Shown in pieces: positions 10,173-18,997 of a stretch of DNA of 64,000 nt. This DNA comes from CAWJLE01 sp963843645 (GTDB taxonomy: Bacteria; Chloroflexota; Anaerolineae; DAOTYC01), in assembly GCA_963843645.1 (NCBI GenBank), contig CAWJLE010000001.1, positions 1,054,001 to 1,118,000 on the forward strand. The letters are read 5' to 3'. The notes under the pieces are model-generated. The model ran no database searches and was not told the DNA's origin. It saw only the letters and a program-made list of their open reading frames with translations. The translations under genes were made by a program, and so were the position numbers. Each line of letters starts with the position of its first letter. Position 1 is the stretch's first letter.

Positions 10173-10356
10173 TCATTCCCGAGTCCTTATCAGGCCCCCG
10201 TACCCTTCCGGGCACATATCCAGTACTTCTTTCAAGTTCTCGTTAGAGCTCATCCAGCGTCGCGCCTTGAGTATGGGCACCGCGGATGCCGGGCATGACG
10301 CCTACATACAATTTGGTTTCAGGATCGCACTCTACATAAGCGACGAAGGTCTCCAT
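10173..10356 (-). CDS. solitary HicB-like antitoxin-family protein (frameshifted)
   Basis: A short gene not visible as one frame. From ATG 10356 the minus strand reads METFVAYVECDPETKLYVG, then VMPGIRGAHTQGATLDEL and a TAA at 10243. Skipping one base there continues as NENLKEVLDMCPEGYGG to a TGA at 10173-10175, giving about 61 residues. The pattern of a short strand, a PGI..AHTQGAT turn and a helix LDELNENLKEVL is the HicB partial RNase-H-like fold. HicB usually partners HicA; no HicA-like frame lies on either side, since an MTA/SAH nucleosidase gene ends upstream at 10404. No clear ribosome-binding site precedes the start. Orphan HicB-like proteins are common, so toxin neutralisation is not implied. 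Confidence 0.65.
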
Positions 10357-10403
10357 CACTAACCGGTTGGGAGAATTCTGGGTCTCGCACGATGCCTCAC
10401 CCA

Positions 10404-11282
10404 TCACAGTCGCGCAACGACCGCCTCTGAGAGTCTGGCCGCATTGGCAGCGGCGAAACTGAGGTTGCTGAAAAAGCGCTTTGCCCGCAGGGGCGCAGCG
10501 GGATTGGAAACGACGTAGCCGACGCGATTCAGCGTCCGCTCGAGCTTCGCGCCCGCGGTCTGCTCGTCGTCCATGTACTCCTGCCACAGCTCGAAGGAAA
10601 AATCGGCCTCGTGGTCGGCTTGATCGCTGACGGCGCGGACCAGCAGCCAGGGCACGCCGTTCGCCTCGGCAATCTGCGCAAACGCGGAGCCTTCCATCTC
10701 GACTGCCAGGGCGTCGAACGTCTCGCGCAGCCAATGCTTCTTGTCACGGGACAGGATCACCTGGTCGCCGGTGACGACTGTGCCGGTGTGAACGCGGATG
10801 GCCGCACTCGCGCCCGCCGTCTGTTCCGGCCACTCGATTTGCGACGCCGCCTGCCGGGCCATGGCCAGCATCTCCCGTGCGGGGCTGAGCCGCCGCGCCC
10901 GGCCGTGCCGACCGTTGCAGTCCAGCAGCATGTAGCCGCCGGGAGTGAAGCCTTCGTCACGCCAGGCGCCCGCATCGTGCACCGCAACCCCATCTGCGAC
11001 GACCACATCTCCGACGCGAAGATCCGCCGACAGGCTCCCGGCAGTGCCGCTAAACAGCACGTGCGACGGGTGAAATGCATCAATCAGGGCCTGGGTAGCG
11101 GCCGCGGCGTTTTCCTTGCCGATGCCGATCTCAGCGGCGACGACTTCTCGGCTCCGCACCTGTCCGCAGTGAACGATGGCCGGGCCGACACGGCGTCTCT
11201 CCGCCACCTCCATCGCCCGCAAGAACGCATTGAGCTCGCCCTTCACGCCGATGATGCCGATAGTACGATTCTCGCCTGTCAG
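10404..11282 (-). CDS. 5'-methylthioadenosine/S-adenosylhomocysteine nucleosidase family protein
   Basis: Hydrolyses the glycosidic bond of MTA or SAH in methyl-cycle salvage, or a related nucleoside. Purine-nucleoside phosphorylase/MTA nucleosidase features are LFSGTAGSLSADLRVGDVVV, VEMEGSAFAQIAEANGVPW (ribose-contacting Glu) and VRAVSDQADHEA with the catalytic-type Asp. A GTG at 11246 would cut off the first strand; the reading TGENRTIGIIGVKGEL upstream matches the usual family N-terminus, and the only in-frame candidate after the preceding stop is CTG at 11282, with GGAAGG 10-15 bases before it. The start is therefore uncertain, possibly also affected by an indel. At about 290 residues it is longer than typical MTN proteins (about 230). 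Confidence 0.8.
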   Translation of the reverse strand: MTGENRTIGIIGVKGELNAFLRAMEVAERRRVGPAIVHCGQVRSREVVAAEIGIGKENAAAATQALIDAFHPSHVLFSGTAGSLSADLRVGDVVVADGVAVHDAGAWRDEGFTPGGYMLLDCNGRHGRARRLSPAREMLAMARQAASQIEWPEQTAGASAAIRVHTGTVVTGDQVILSRDKKHWLRETFDALAVEMEGSAFAQIAEANGVPWLLVRAVSDQADHEADFSFELWQEYMDDEQTAGAKLERTLNRVGYVVSNPAAPLRAKRFFSNLSFAAANAARLSEAVVARL

Positions 11283-11319
11283 TTTTCACGATCCTTCCTG
11301 AAAATGATCCTGTTTCGTC

Positions 11320-13125
11320 TCACTCGTTCGTTTGCGGGACGCGCGATTCGGTTTCACGTCGATATAGCCGCTCGACCAGGGCCTGCTCCTCCTGGATAGA
11401 GCCGACTTCCCCGTCCAGGCGGGCATCACGGACGGCTGCCAGCAGCCGAGCATACACCGGGCCGGGTGGAATGCGCATGACGTTCTTCAGGAACACGCCG
11501 TCGATCTCCGGCCGCACGTACTGCAGCTCGCGCTGGTACAACTCGAGCTGGCCGCGAACGATCTCCGAGTCCGTCGCGACCCAGAGGATGAACAGCGCCA
11601 GGCTAGAGTAGCGCCTCAGCATCGCGCACAGGGCGCTGGCCCGCTGTCCTCGCGCCAGACGCGACGTGTAGGGGCGCAGGCTCTGGACCTCGCGCAGCCG
11701 ATCGGCGTCGGTCTTGGTGATCTTCAGGCGCGAGATGACCGTCTCCAGCTCCTCGCCGATCATGCGGTACGTAAACAGCGCCAGATAGAGCAACGAGACG
11801 TCGTCGGCAGGAATCTCGTCCGGCAAGGTCTGAATTGCCGCCGACTCCTCCGACACATTCGGAAGCGAGGACTGGGCCCAGCCCTTCTGCTCCCACTGCG
11901 GCAAGTACGTCTTCAAGAAGCGCAGCTTGCGCAAGAACCACTCGTCGCAGCGCAGCGCCGGATGGATCTGAGCCAGGATGCCGAGGTCGTCCAGGCGCTG
12001 AAAGGCCCCGCCCGGATCGACTTCCTTGAAGATCAAGTATAGCTCGTGCCGGATCCGCTCGCCGGACACCCGGTCCAGCAGCTCCAACGCATTGTCGATC
12101 AGCTCGGCCGTCTGCGGCTCGATGCTGAACTTCAGGCGCTGCTCCAGGCGCACGGCGCGCAGCACGCGCGTGGGATCTTCGACGAAGCTCAGGCTGTGCA
12201 GGACCCGAATCAGGCCATTGGACAGGTCCCTCTCGCCCCCGAAGTAATCCAGCAACTCGCCGAACCGGCCTGGATCCAGGCAGATCGCCAGGGTGTTGAT
12301 CGTGAAGTCGCGGCGGTGGAGGTCCTGGCGGATGGAGCTGCGCTCCACGGTGGGCAGCGCGGTCGGATGCTCGTAGAATTCGGTGCGCGCGGTGACGAAG
12401 TCGATCGACCCGGGAATCCCATTGGAGAGATCTTTCGCGTACGCATCGGGCACGAACCACTTAGCCGTGCCGAACCGCGAATGGCTGCGCACCCGCCCCC
12501 CGAAGCGCTCCGCCATCCGGTTGGCGAGGTGGATCGCATCACCTTCGATCACCAGGTCGAGATCGAAGTTGCGAATGCCCAGCAGCAGATCACGCACGAC
12601 TCCGCCCACGAGATAGACCGAGCCGTCCATCGCTTCAGCCTCCACGCCGATCTCGTGCAGCAGGTGGAGCAGCGGCTCGGGGAAGGAGCTTTCCATCAGG
12701 CGCACGATGCGCCCGACCTGTGACCTCCGGGGCGGCTCGCTCCAGAGCTTGATCAGGTCTGTTCGCGTGACGATGCCGACGATCCGGTCATTGTCCACCA
12801 CCGGCACCTGGCCGAGCCCCTCGTCCATCATGATTTGTTGCAAGTGCTCGACCGAGTCCTGCGGCGCGACGTGGATGTCGCCGGGATGCATGTACAGCCG
12901 GATCGACGCGCCGCCCAGGTGGTGGTGCAGCGCCCGGTCGATCTCGTGGCGGGTCAGGATGCCCACGATGTGGCCGGCATCGTTGACGACCGGGAAGCCC
13001 TCGTGGCCGTAGCGTCGCATCACCTCGCCGGCACGCGCCACCGTTGCGTTCTCGCGCAGCGTGTGCACGCCATAAGACATGATCTGGTTGACCGTCACCA
13101 GAGGTTTGACTTCGTCTTCAGGAGG
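11320..13125 (-). CDS. tRNA nucleotidyltransferase, CBS-CBS and poly(A) polymerase part
   Basis: C-terminal two thirds of a multidomain CCA- or A-adding enzyme. It begins in frame at VKPLVTVNQIMSYGV, carries two CBS domains (about 13100 down to 12720), then the nucleotidyltransferase head GSVYLVGGVVRDLLLG and NFDLDLVIEG with the catalytic DxD, followed by the RNA-binding helical region DLHRRDFTINTLAI, DPTRVLRAVR and ERIRHELYLI. A longer frame extends to 13404 but its first 95 residues are an Arg-rich shadow of the DHH gene. One base removed near 13115-13125 fuses this frame to the DHH-DHHA1 part, giving about 900 residues, the known domain order of the fused enzymes. Confidence 0.88.
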   Translation of the reverse strand, partial: PPEDEVKPLVTVNQIMSYGVHTLRENATVARAGEVMRRYGHEGFPVVNDAGHIVGILTRHEIDRALHHHLGGASIRLYMHPGDIHVAPQDSVEHLQQIMMDEGLGQVPVVDNDRIVGIVTRTDLIKLWSEPPRRSQVGRIVRLMESSFPEPLLHLLHEIGVEAEAMDGSVYLVGGVVRDLLLGIRNFDLDLVIEGDAIHLANRMAERFGGRVRSHSRFGTAKWFVPDAYAKDLSNGIPGSIDFVTARTEFYEHPTALPTVERSSIRQDLHRRDFTINTLAICLDPGRFGELLDYFGGERDLSNGLIRVLHSLSFVEDPTRVLRAVRLEQRLKFSIEPQTAELIDNALELLDRVSGERIRHELYLIFKEVDPGGAFQRLDDLGILAQIHPALRCDEWFLRKLRFLKTYLPQWEQKGWAQSSLPNVSEESAAIQTLPDEIPADDVSLLYLALFTYRMIGEELETVISRLKITKTDADRLREVQSLRPYTSRLARGQRASALCAMLRRYSSLALFILWVATDSEIVRGQLELYQRELQYVRPEIDGVFLKNVMRIPPGPVYARLLAAVRDARLDGEVGSIQEEQALVERLYRRETESRVPQTNE

Positions 13126-14027
13126 GCCAACAGCTCTTCGCGCGCCTGCGCCAGCGATTTGCCGTGAATGAGCGCCGCGGAGGCGCGACTGTGCCCGCCG
13201 CCCGCAAAGGCCGCGGCGATGTCGCCGACGTCCACCGAAGAGGTCGTGCTGCGGGCGACGAGCTGTACGTTGCTGCCAAGGTCGACCAGCAGGAACAGGG
13301 CGTCCGGGTCGTACAGATCGCGCAGCTTGTGTGCGATCGTGGAAATCTCCTCCACGTAGCTTTCCACGCAGGCCGTCGCGATCAGAATCGATTGCCCTGC
13401 GCACTCGATCGTCTCCAGGTTGTGCGTCAGCTGGTCGTACAGCTCGCGCTGCTGCGCATTGAGCGGATAGCGCAGAAAATCATCGACGACGTCCAGGCTG
13501 CCGCCGTTCTCCAGCAGCCACAGCACCGCGCGTATGTCGCGCGGCGTCGTGCCGGGATACGAGAGCGAGCCCGTATCCTCATAGATGCCCAACAGCAGCA
13601 GAGTGGCCTCGATGGGGGACAGCCGGGCGTGCGCCTGGCTGAGCTGCTCGACCAACAGCGTGGTCGTCGCGCCGGTCGGCTCGCCGGTGTAGGCCGCCTC
13701 GGGCGGCAGCAAATCGCCGGCGGGATGGTGGTCGATGATACGCACGGGCACACCGCGGCGGATGCCGCGCAACGTGGGCACCGCCTGGGTGTCGACCAGG
13801 ATCAGCTCGTCCACCGTCAGTTGCTTGGGCAGATCGCCCGCTTCGACGAACGGCAGCTCGTCCCGGTAGAGCGTCAGGAAATCGCGCAGATTGCGGTTGA
13901 GGCGGCTCGGAAGAACCGGCGTTGCGCCGGGATACAACCTGGCGGCTGCCAGCATGGAAGCCAACCCATCGAAATCCGTGTTTTCGTGCGTCAGTATGAC
14001 CCTCAACAGACGACGCCATCCTTCCAA
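13095..14027 (-). CDS. DHH-DHHA1 N-terminal part of tRNA nucleotidyltransferase
   Basis: DHH-family phosphoesterase module. Motifs in order: THENTDFDGLASMLAA (metal-binding Asp pair), ELILVDTQA, RIIDHHPAG, LGIYEDTGSLSYPGTTPRD, and the DHHA1 glycine motif AFAGGGHSRASAA near the end. The frame stops at 13095 after LLALLKTKSNLW, but the DNA at 13110-13125 in the neighbouring frame continues as EDEVKPLVTVNQ into the CBS domains, so this is one gene broken by a single-base indel. The first possible start is TTG 14027; a later TTG in LRVILTHE also follows GGAAGG and may be the true start. The DHH module may remove or proofread 3' ends (inference from fold). Confidence 0.85.
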   Translation of the reverse strand: MEGWRRLLRVILTHENTDFDGLASMLAAARLYPGATPVLPSRLNRNLRDFLTLYRDELPFVEAGDLPKQLTVDELILVDTQAVPTLRGIRRGVPVRIIDHHPAGDLLPPEAAYTGEPTGATTTLLVEQLSQAHARLSPIEATLLLLGIYEDTGSLSYPGTTPRDIRAVLWLLENGGSLDVVDDFLRYPLNAQQRELYDQLTHNLETIECAGQSILIATACVESYVEEISTIAHKLRDLYDPDALFLLVDLGSNVQLVARSTTSSVDVGDIAAAFAGGGHSRASAALIHGKSLAQAREELLALLKTKSNLW

Positions 14028-14053
14028 ACTGCCTTTTACAATCGTTATACCCT

Positions 14054-14083
14054 ATTATAGCATAGCGCCGGAGGCCTGTCTAA
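14054..14083 (-). promoter_or_regulatory. sigma70-like promoter for the tRNA nucleotidyltransferase gene
   Basis: On the minus strand TTAGAC (14083-14078), an 18-base spacer and TATAAT (14059-14054) lie about 27 bases before the first possible start codon at 14027. Confidence 0.6.
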
Positions 14084-14087
14084 GGGC

Positions 14088-14335
14088 GCAGGGCGATTGC
14101 GTTGTAATTATTGCGCCCGTCCTGGCGATTAGAAATCGCGGCTATGTGCGGCAAAGCCTGCCTTCGCAGGCTAGAAACGGAGGGCATACGACTTGTAAAC
14201 GCGGTCCCTGGTAACAAAATGACCATGCCAACCATTTTTGTCGTGGTCGTTAGCCTGCGAAGGCAGGCTTTGCCGCACATAGCCGCGATTTCCAATCGCC
14301 AGGACGTGCGCAATAATTCAATGCGATTGCCCTGC
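14088..14335. repeat. long inverted repeat of composite palindromes (locus 1)
   Basis: Two arms of about 85 bases (14088-14173 and 14251-14335) are reverse complements at roughly 90 percent or more by eye, separated by a 77-base spacer. Each arm holds two smaller palindromes: AGCCTGCGAAGGCAGGCT (14252-14269 in the right arm) and GCGATTTCCAATCGC (14285-14299). The element fills the gap between the tRNA nucleotidyltransferase promoter and the end of the lipoprotein gene. The first palindrome recurs almost unchanged at 33012-33029 in another inverted pair. I see no protein-coding capacity; the frames across it are accidental. Confidence 0.9.
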
Positions 14336-14380
14336 CGATTTGCACTCGGCCATCTCTATGACAACGAGGAACCGCTGCGC

Positions 14381-15070
14381 TCACTCGATCAGCTTCCAGT
14401 GAACCCAGAGGACCTGGCTGTCGCCCGAGTCAGAGCTGTGGCAGTTCGCCGTCGCCGTCCAGTGGAAGCGCTCAGACACCTCCTCGTCGCCCTCCACGAC
14501 CGCCACGTACCACTCGCTGCGCGGCAGGTCCGACAGAGGCGCCAGCCACACCGCGTAGGCGCCGTCCGCTCCCACGATCCCCTCGTGCCGTCCCTGCGTG
14601 CCGTGGATGCCCACCACCTCGATCCTCACGCCGGGCAGCGGCTGGTTGTTTGCATCCAGCACCGTGCCGTAGACCGCCACCTCGCTGCAGTTGAGCTTGC
14701 GGTCGGTGCCCGCCAGAACGAATCGCAGGTGCGAGGCGGTCGCGTCGGCAGTCGGCGCTTGAGTGGCCGTGGGTGTCGGCGGCAGCGACGTAGCGGTCGG
14801 CGGCACGGGCATGGCCGTCGGTGCAACGGGCGTGACGGTCAGCGTCGGTGTAAATGTCGGCGCCGGCGTCTCGTTTGGCGGCAGAGCGGTCGGCGTCGAC
14901 GTGGCCGTCTCGGTTGGCGTCGCCGTCGGGACGGTGGCGGTGAACGTCGGGCGGAGCGTCGCTGTCGGCGTGACCGACACCGTCACCGGCTTACGGGCGC
15001 CGAGCGAACACGCCACCGCACTCACCAGTACGACGACCGGAATGACCCATCGCAGCAGGACATCAGGCAT
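14381..15070 (-). CDS. lipoprotein with Thr/Pro-rich linker
   Basis: Predicted surface lipoprotein of 229 residues. ATG 15070 follows GGGAG at a normal distance and starts MPDVLLRWVIPVVVLV, a signal peptide ending in the lipobox VSAVAC. About 85 residues rich in T, P, A and V (repeated TPT/TAT units) follow, a wall-spanning spacer common in Chloroflexota exported proteins. The C-terminal domain (about 110 residues) contains CSEVAVYGTVLDANNQPLPG and VRIEVVGIHG, a carboxypeptidase-regulatory-like beta-sandwich pattern, then HWTATANCHSS. A similar C-terminal domain occurs in the LysM protein at 36084. No enzymatic motif is seen. Confidence 0.8.
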   Translation of the reverse strand: MPDVLLRWVIPVVVLVSAVACSLGARKPVTVSVTPTATLRPTFTATVPTATPTETATSTPTALPPNETPAPTFTPTLTVTPVAPTAMPVPPTATSLPPTPTATQAPTADATASHLRFVLAGTDRKLNCSEVAVYGTVLDANNQPLPGVRIEVVGIHGTQGRHEGIVGADGAYAVWLAPLSDLPRSEWYVAVVEGDEEVSERFHWTATANCHSSDSGDSQVLWVHWKLIE

Positions 15071-15101
15071 GGTGATCGTCTCCCAGTCTTGATCGCGGAG
15101 T

Positions 15102-15130
15102 ATTATAGCGCCCCGCAGAACGACGAGCAA
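15102..15130 (-). promoter_or_regulatory. promoter of the T/P-rich lipoprotein gene
   Basis: Minus strand TTGCTC (15130-15125), 17-base spacer, TATAAT (15107-15102), 32 bases before the ATG at 15070. Confidence 0.65.
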
Positions 15131-15178
15131 GGAACGGAACGCTTGTGGGTTGTCCCGGGATTTTGGGCACCAGCCGCT

Positions 15179-15206
15179 TTGCGTCGACCCATCGTTATGC
15201 TATAAT
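15179..15206 (+). promoter_or_regulatory. promoter of the membrane glycosyltransferase-like gene
   Basis: TTGCGT (15179-15184), 16-base spacer, TATAAT (15201-15206), divergent from the promoter at 15102-15130. It precedes GTG 15260 by about 54 bases. Confidence 0.6.
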
Positions 15207-15259
15207 CCGGTCCGTACACGAGATCGAGCCCGAGGCTTCCGGAAGAGGAAGGTTTGACG

Positions 15260-17192
15260 GTGAACCGGTTGCGCAAAAGAGCAGACTGGCTCGTCGCCCT
15301 GACAGTCACACTGGCAGGCTTTTTTTTGTACGCGCGCACCGTCGCACCGTCAGTCCTCTTCGCCGATTCGGGCGAATACCAGTTCGCGACGTATATCGGC
15401 GGCATCGCCCACGCCACCGGCTACCCGCTGTACACCATGATGGGCTGGGCCTGGACCCACCTGCTGGCGGTGGGCAACGTTGCCTTTCGCCTGAATCTGC
15501 TCTCCGCGCTGTGGGGTGGGATCGCGCTCGGCCTGGTGTACGCACTCGCGCTGCAGGTCTTCCACCTGGCGGCGCCCGACTGCCCGACGTCGCTGCGACG
15601 AGCGTTTTCGGTTCTGACCGCCCTGCTGCTGGCTGTGTCGTCGACCTATTGGGGTCAGGCCGTCATCGCCGGAATCGGCCACGCTCAACGCCGCGTTCGT
15701 GGCGGCAGTCCTGTACCTGGCGCTGCGTTTCTGGGAATCCACGGGCACGAGCCGCTCCGATCAGACGGACCGCTGGCTGATCGCGGTGGCGGCGGTGTAC
15801 GGGCTGAGCCTGACCCATCATCGGACGATGATCCTGCTCCTGCCGGCGCTTGCTGTCCCGCTCTGGATCGGCGCCCGGCGCGCCGGGTTGGGTTGGGTCA
15901 GGGTCCTGCGATTGGCGCTGCCGGGGCTGCTTCTCCCGCAGCTGTTGTACCTTTACATTCCTCTGCGCGCCGGCCACACACCCTACGCTAAGCTGAGCCT
16001 GGGAGCCGGGCAGACCCTCACGCTGTACTCGCGGAGCATATCCGGATTCCTGGACCTCGTCCTGGGCCGCGCGTTCGCCGGTGACCTGGCCAGCGGCCCA
16101 CTCGATGCTCACCGCCTGGGCATGCTGCTGGACCTCGGATTGAAGCAGTTCGGCTGGGTCGGCCTCGGGTTGGGGCTGGCGGGCGTGCTGGCCCTTCTGC
16201 GGCGGCGGGCGTGGCTCATCCTGGCGTTCACGGCACTGGGCAGCCTGGCCTACGTCGCCTTCAGTGCAATCTACTTCATCGGGGACGTGTACCCGCTGTT
16301 GATCCCCGCGTACCTCATCTGGGCGCTGTGGATTGCGCTGGGTGTGTGGGAAATCGCGACGGACGTCTCGCGCCTGGCGATCCGCGGCAAGTCGTCTCTG
16401 GTTATGCCGGTGATCGTCCTGGCTTTCGCCCTCCCGCTGTTTTTGGGCGTGCAGCACTTCGCGGCCGTCGATCAGAGCGGCAACCGCGAGGCGCAGCAGA
16501 TGTGGCAGACGATCCTGTCCCAGCCCCTGCCCCAGGACGCGATCCTGGTCAGCAACGACCGTGACGAGATCATGCCGCTCTGGTACTACCAGTACGTGGA
16601 GGGCCGCCGTCCCGACCTGTTGGGGCTGTTCCCCCTGATCGTGCGCGACCCTGCCTACCGCGACGTGAGCGGCGTCGTCGACCAGGCGCTGGCAAGCGGA
16701 CGCCCGGTCTTCCTCATCAAGCCGATGCCAGGCCTGGAGCTGAAGTATCGCCTGGAACCGGCGGATGGGCCGTTGGTGCGTGTCGCCGCGTCGTATGCGG
16801 GGGCGCGTCCGACGCACACGTTGGACCTGGCCCTGGGCGACGCGATCCGGCTCATCGGCTACGATCTCTCACCCGAACGTCCGGCAGCCGGTGATACGAC
16901 GCAGGTGACGCTGTACTGGGAGCCGCTGCACGCGTTGAACGGGAACTATTCGTCGTTCGTTCATTTTGTGAATCTGTCGGGGAAAACGATAATCAAAGAC
17001 GACCACCCGTTGGGCGGCGCGTATTATCCAGCGACTCAGTGGAAGGCGGGAGACGTCCTGCTGGACACTCATCGGGTCGACGTTCCGAACGGTTCCGCCG
17101 CCGGAACCTACTCGGTTACAGCCGGGCTTTACTCCTGGCCATCGATGGCCCGGCCCGGGCCGGACGTCGTGATCGGCCAGGTCACATTCTAG
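15260..17192 (+). CDS. DUF2723/GT-C-type membrane protein (frameshifted)
   Basis: Large polytopic protein resembling protein O-mannosyltransferase-like DUF2723 members. GTG 15260 is preferred over TTG 15254 because GAGGAAGG lies seven bases before it. Early residues FADSGEYQFATYIGGIAHATG carry the acidic Asp-Ser-Gly-Glu loop typical of this family (broken here only by frame later). At about 15670 one extra G in GCCGGAATC shifts the frame; downstream ESATLNAAFVAAVLYLALRF continues in the next frame to 17192. About ten membrane helices are followed by a soluble region and a C-terminal beta domain (VTLYWEPLHALNGNYSSFVH). Total about 644 residues. Probably transfers a sugar from a lipid donor at the outer face of the membrane (family inference). 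Confidence 0.8.
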
Positions 17193-17229
17193 CCACGTTA
17201 TTTCTCATTTCATCTCAGGAAGGCATGTG

Positions 17230-18507
17230 ATGGCAGGAACAGCAATTCTAGGCAGCCAGTGGGGCGACGAGGGCAAGGGGAAGATCACGGATATGCTCGC
17301 CAGCGAGTCGGACGTCGTCGCCCGATTCAGCGGGGGCGACAACGCGGGCCACACCGTCGTCGTCGAGGGTCAGATCTTCAAGCTACACCTGATTCCATCC
17401 GGAATTCTGTATCCCGGGGTCCTATGTCTGCTCGGGGCCGGCATGGTCATCAACCCGCGCAGCCTCTTCAAGGAAATGGACGACCTCGCGGCCAAGGGCG
17501 TGGAGGTTTCGCCGGGCCGGATGCGGATCGACGGCAAGGCGCACCTGATCTTGCCCTACCACATCGCGCTGGACGGTGCATCGGAGACGGCGCTGGGCAG
17601 CTCGGCCATCGGCACCACCCGGCGCGGCATCGGGCCCGCCTACATGGACAAGGTCGCCCGCCGAGGCTTGCGGGTGCTCGACATGTTGGACCGCGACTAT
17701 TTCGCCTCGCGCGTGCGAGCGGAGGCCTGCAGCCGCAACGTTTGGCTGGAGAAGATCTACGGGCAGAAACCGCTGGACGTGGAGCAGATCGTATCGGAGT
17801 ACCTGGATTTCGCCGATCGGCTGAAGCCGTACGTCGACGACGTTTCACTGGTCCTGGACGGCCAGTACCGCGCCGGCAAGAAGGTACTGTACGAGGGCGC
17901 GCAGGGTGTTCTGCTCGACGTGGACCACGGGACGTACCCGTTTGTGACGGGTTCTTCACCCAGCGCCGGCGGCATCCTGACCGGGCTGGGCATCGGCCCG
18001 AACCGGGTCGACCGGCTCATCGGGGTCGTCAAGGCCTACCAGACGCGGGTCGGGGCCGGCCCCATGCCCACCGAGCTGAGCGACGAAGTCGGCGACACCC
18101 TGGTGGAGCGCGGCTACGAGTTCGGCACGACGACCGGGCGACGGCGGCGGTGCGGCTGGCTGGACCTCGTGGCGCTGCGCTACGTCGTGCGCCTGTCCGG
18201 CATGACGGACCTGGCCATCACGAAGCTCGACGTACTGACCACGCTGAATCCCGTCAAGATCTGCATCGCCTACGACTTCAAGGGCAAGCGACTGGACGAG
18301 TTTCCCGCCGACGCGCGCATCTTGAACGAGTGCCAGCCAATCTTCGAGACGATGGCAGGCTGGACTGAGGGCATCGAGTCGATGCGCAAGCTGGCCGAGC
18401 TGCCGGTGGCGGCGCAAAACTACGTTCGCTTCATCGAGGTCTTCACAGACGTCAAGGCGAGCATCATCTCGGTCGGGCCGGGCCGCGAGCAGACGATCAG
18501 GCGCTGA
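17230..18507 (+). CDS. purA: adenylosuccinate synthase
   Basis: Joins IMP and aspartate with GTP, the first step from IMP to AMP. The 425-residue protein starts at ATG 17230, six bases after AGGAAGG, with the P-loop-like ILGSQWGDEGKGKITD containing the catalytic Asp and GDNAGHTVVV with the catalytic His. Other conserved blocks are IGTTRRGIGPAYMDKV, YEGAQGVLLDVDHGTYPFVT and the GTP-binding region of the C-terminal third, TKLDVLTTL. Length is normal and the frame intact. The gene ends nine bases from the convergent JAMM-domain gene. Confidence 0.96.
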   Translation: MAGTAILGSQWGDEGKGKITDMLASESDVVARFSGGDNAGHTVVVEGQIFKLHLIPSGILYPGVLCLLGAGMVINPRSLFKEMDDLAAKGVEVSPGRMRIDGKAHLILPYHIALDGASETALGSSAIGTTRRGIGPAYMDKVARRGLRVLDMLDRDYFASRVRAEACSRNVWLEKIYGQKPLDVEQIVSEYLDFADRLKPYVDDVSLVLDGQYRAGKKVLYEGAQGVLLDVDHGTYPFVTGSSPSAGGILTGLGIGPNRVDRLIGVVKAYQTRVGAGPMPTELSDEVGDTLVERGYEFGTTTGRRRRCGWLDLVALRYVVRLSGMTDLAITKLDVLTTLNPVKICIAYDFKGKRLDEFPADARILNECQPIFETMAGWTEGIESMRKLAELPVAAQNYVRFIEVFTDVKASIISVGPGREQTIRR

Positions 18508-18516
18508 CAACTCCAC

Positions 18517-18984
18517 TCAGACTTCCGAAGTTTTGGAATCTCCCAGCACAGACCGCCGGGCTATGTCGGAAGTCTGGTCTTCGATCCGTATTTCCGTCTC
18601 GGTGATGTCCTGGCCGTCGATGAGGAAGGCGCGCGCGACCGGCTGCTCGGCGTGCAGCAGCGAGACGATCAGGTACGTAACGCCCGGGTAGTACGATAGC
18701 CCTACGTCGGCCGTGGAAGGGTACGCCTCGCCACGAGGGTGGGAGTGGTAGATGCCGACCAGCTCCAGGCCGGCCGACTCGATTTCCATGAAGACGCGGT
18801 ATTGCTCCTCGGGGTCCAGGTGATACGCGAGCAGGCGACGCACGCCCACGACGGCGTTCTTCATCGGATAGGCGCGCACTACACGCCCGTCGTGGCCTGC
18901 GAGCAGACCGCAGGCTTCGTCGGGGGCATCGCGCCGCACGTGCGCGAAGATTTCCCGCAACTGCTCCGACGTCAGTACCAGCAT
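18517..18984 (-). CDS. JAMM/MPN+ metallopeptidase with repeat-derived tail
   Basis: Zinc isopeptidase-type protein of 155 residues; start ATG 18984 has GAGAGGGAG upstream. The JAMM motif is complete: Glu in IESAGLELVG, then YHSHPRGEAYPSTAD with two His, Ser and Asp. Bacterial members cleave C-termini of ThiS/MoaD-like sulphur carriers or process cysteine-bearing adducts, but no ubiquitin-like partner is adjacent. The last 20 or so residues (QTSDIARRSV then LGDSKTSEV) come from a palindromic repeat at 18518-18576 also found inside the gene near 39.7 kb, so the tail is probably recent. It follows the GT gene by 13 bases on the same strand and converges on purA. Confidence 0.87.
   Translation of the reverse strand: MLVLTSEQLREIFAHVRRDAPDEACGLLAGHDGRVVRAYPMKNAVVGVRRLLAYHLDPEEQYRVFMEIESAGLELVGIYHSHPRGEAYPSTADVGLSYYPGVTYLIVSLLHAEQPVARAFLIDGQDITETEIRIEDQTSDIARRSVLGDSKTSEV
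18518..18576. repeat. palindromic repeat arms inside a coding region
   Basis: CAGACTTCCGA (18518-18528) and TCGGAAGTCTG (18566-18576) are perfect 11-base inverted arms within the 3' end of the JAMM gene. The left arm continues as AGTTTTGG, similar to the palindrome at 39711-39741. Confidence 0.7.
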
Positions 18985-18997
18985 GACGCTCCCTCTC

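Noticed and set aside
10357..10403. HicA toxin partner upstream of the HicB-like gene
   Set aside because: The gap is only 47 bases and no short double-stranded-RNA-binding-like frame with a catalytic His is present on either side.
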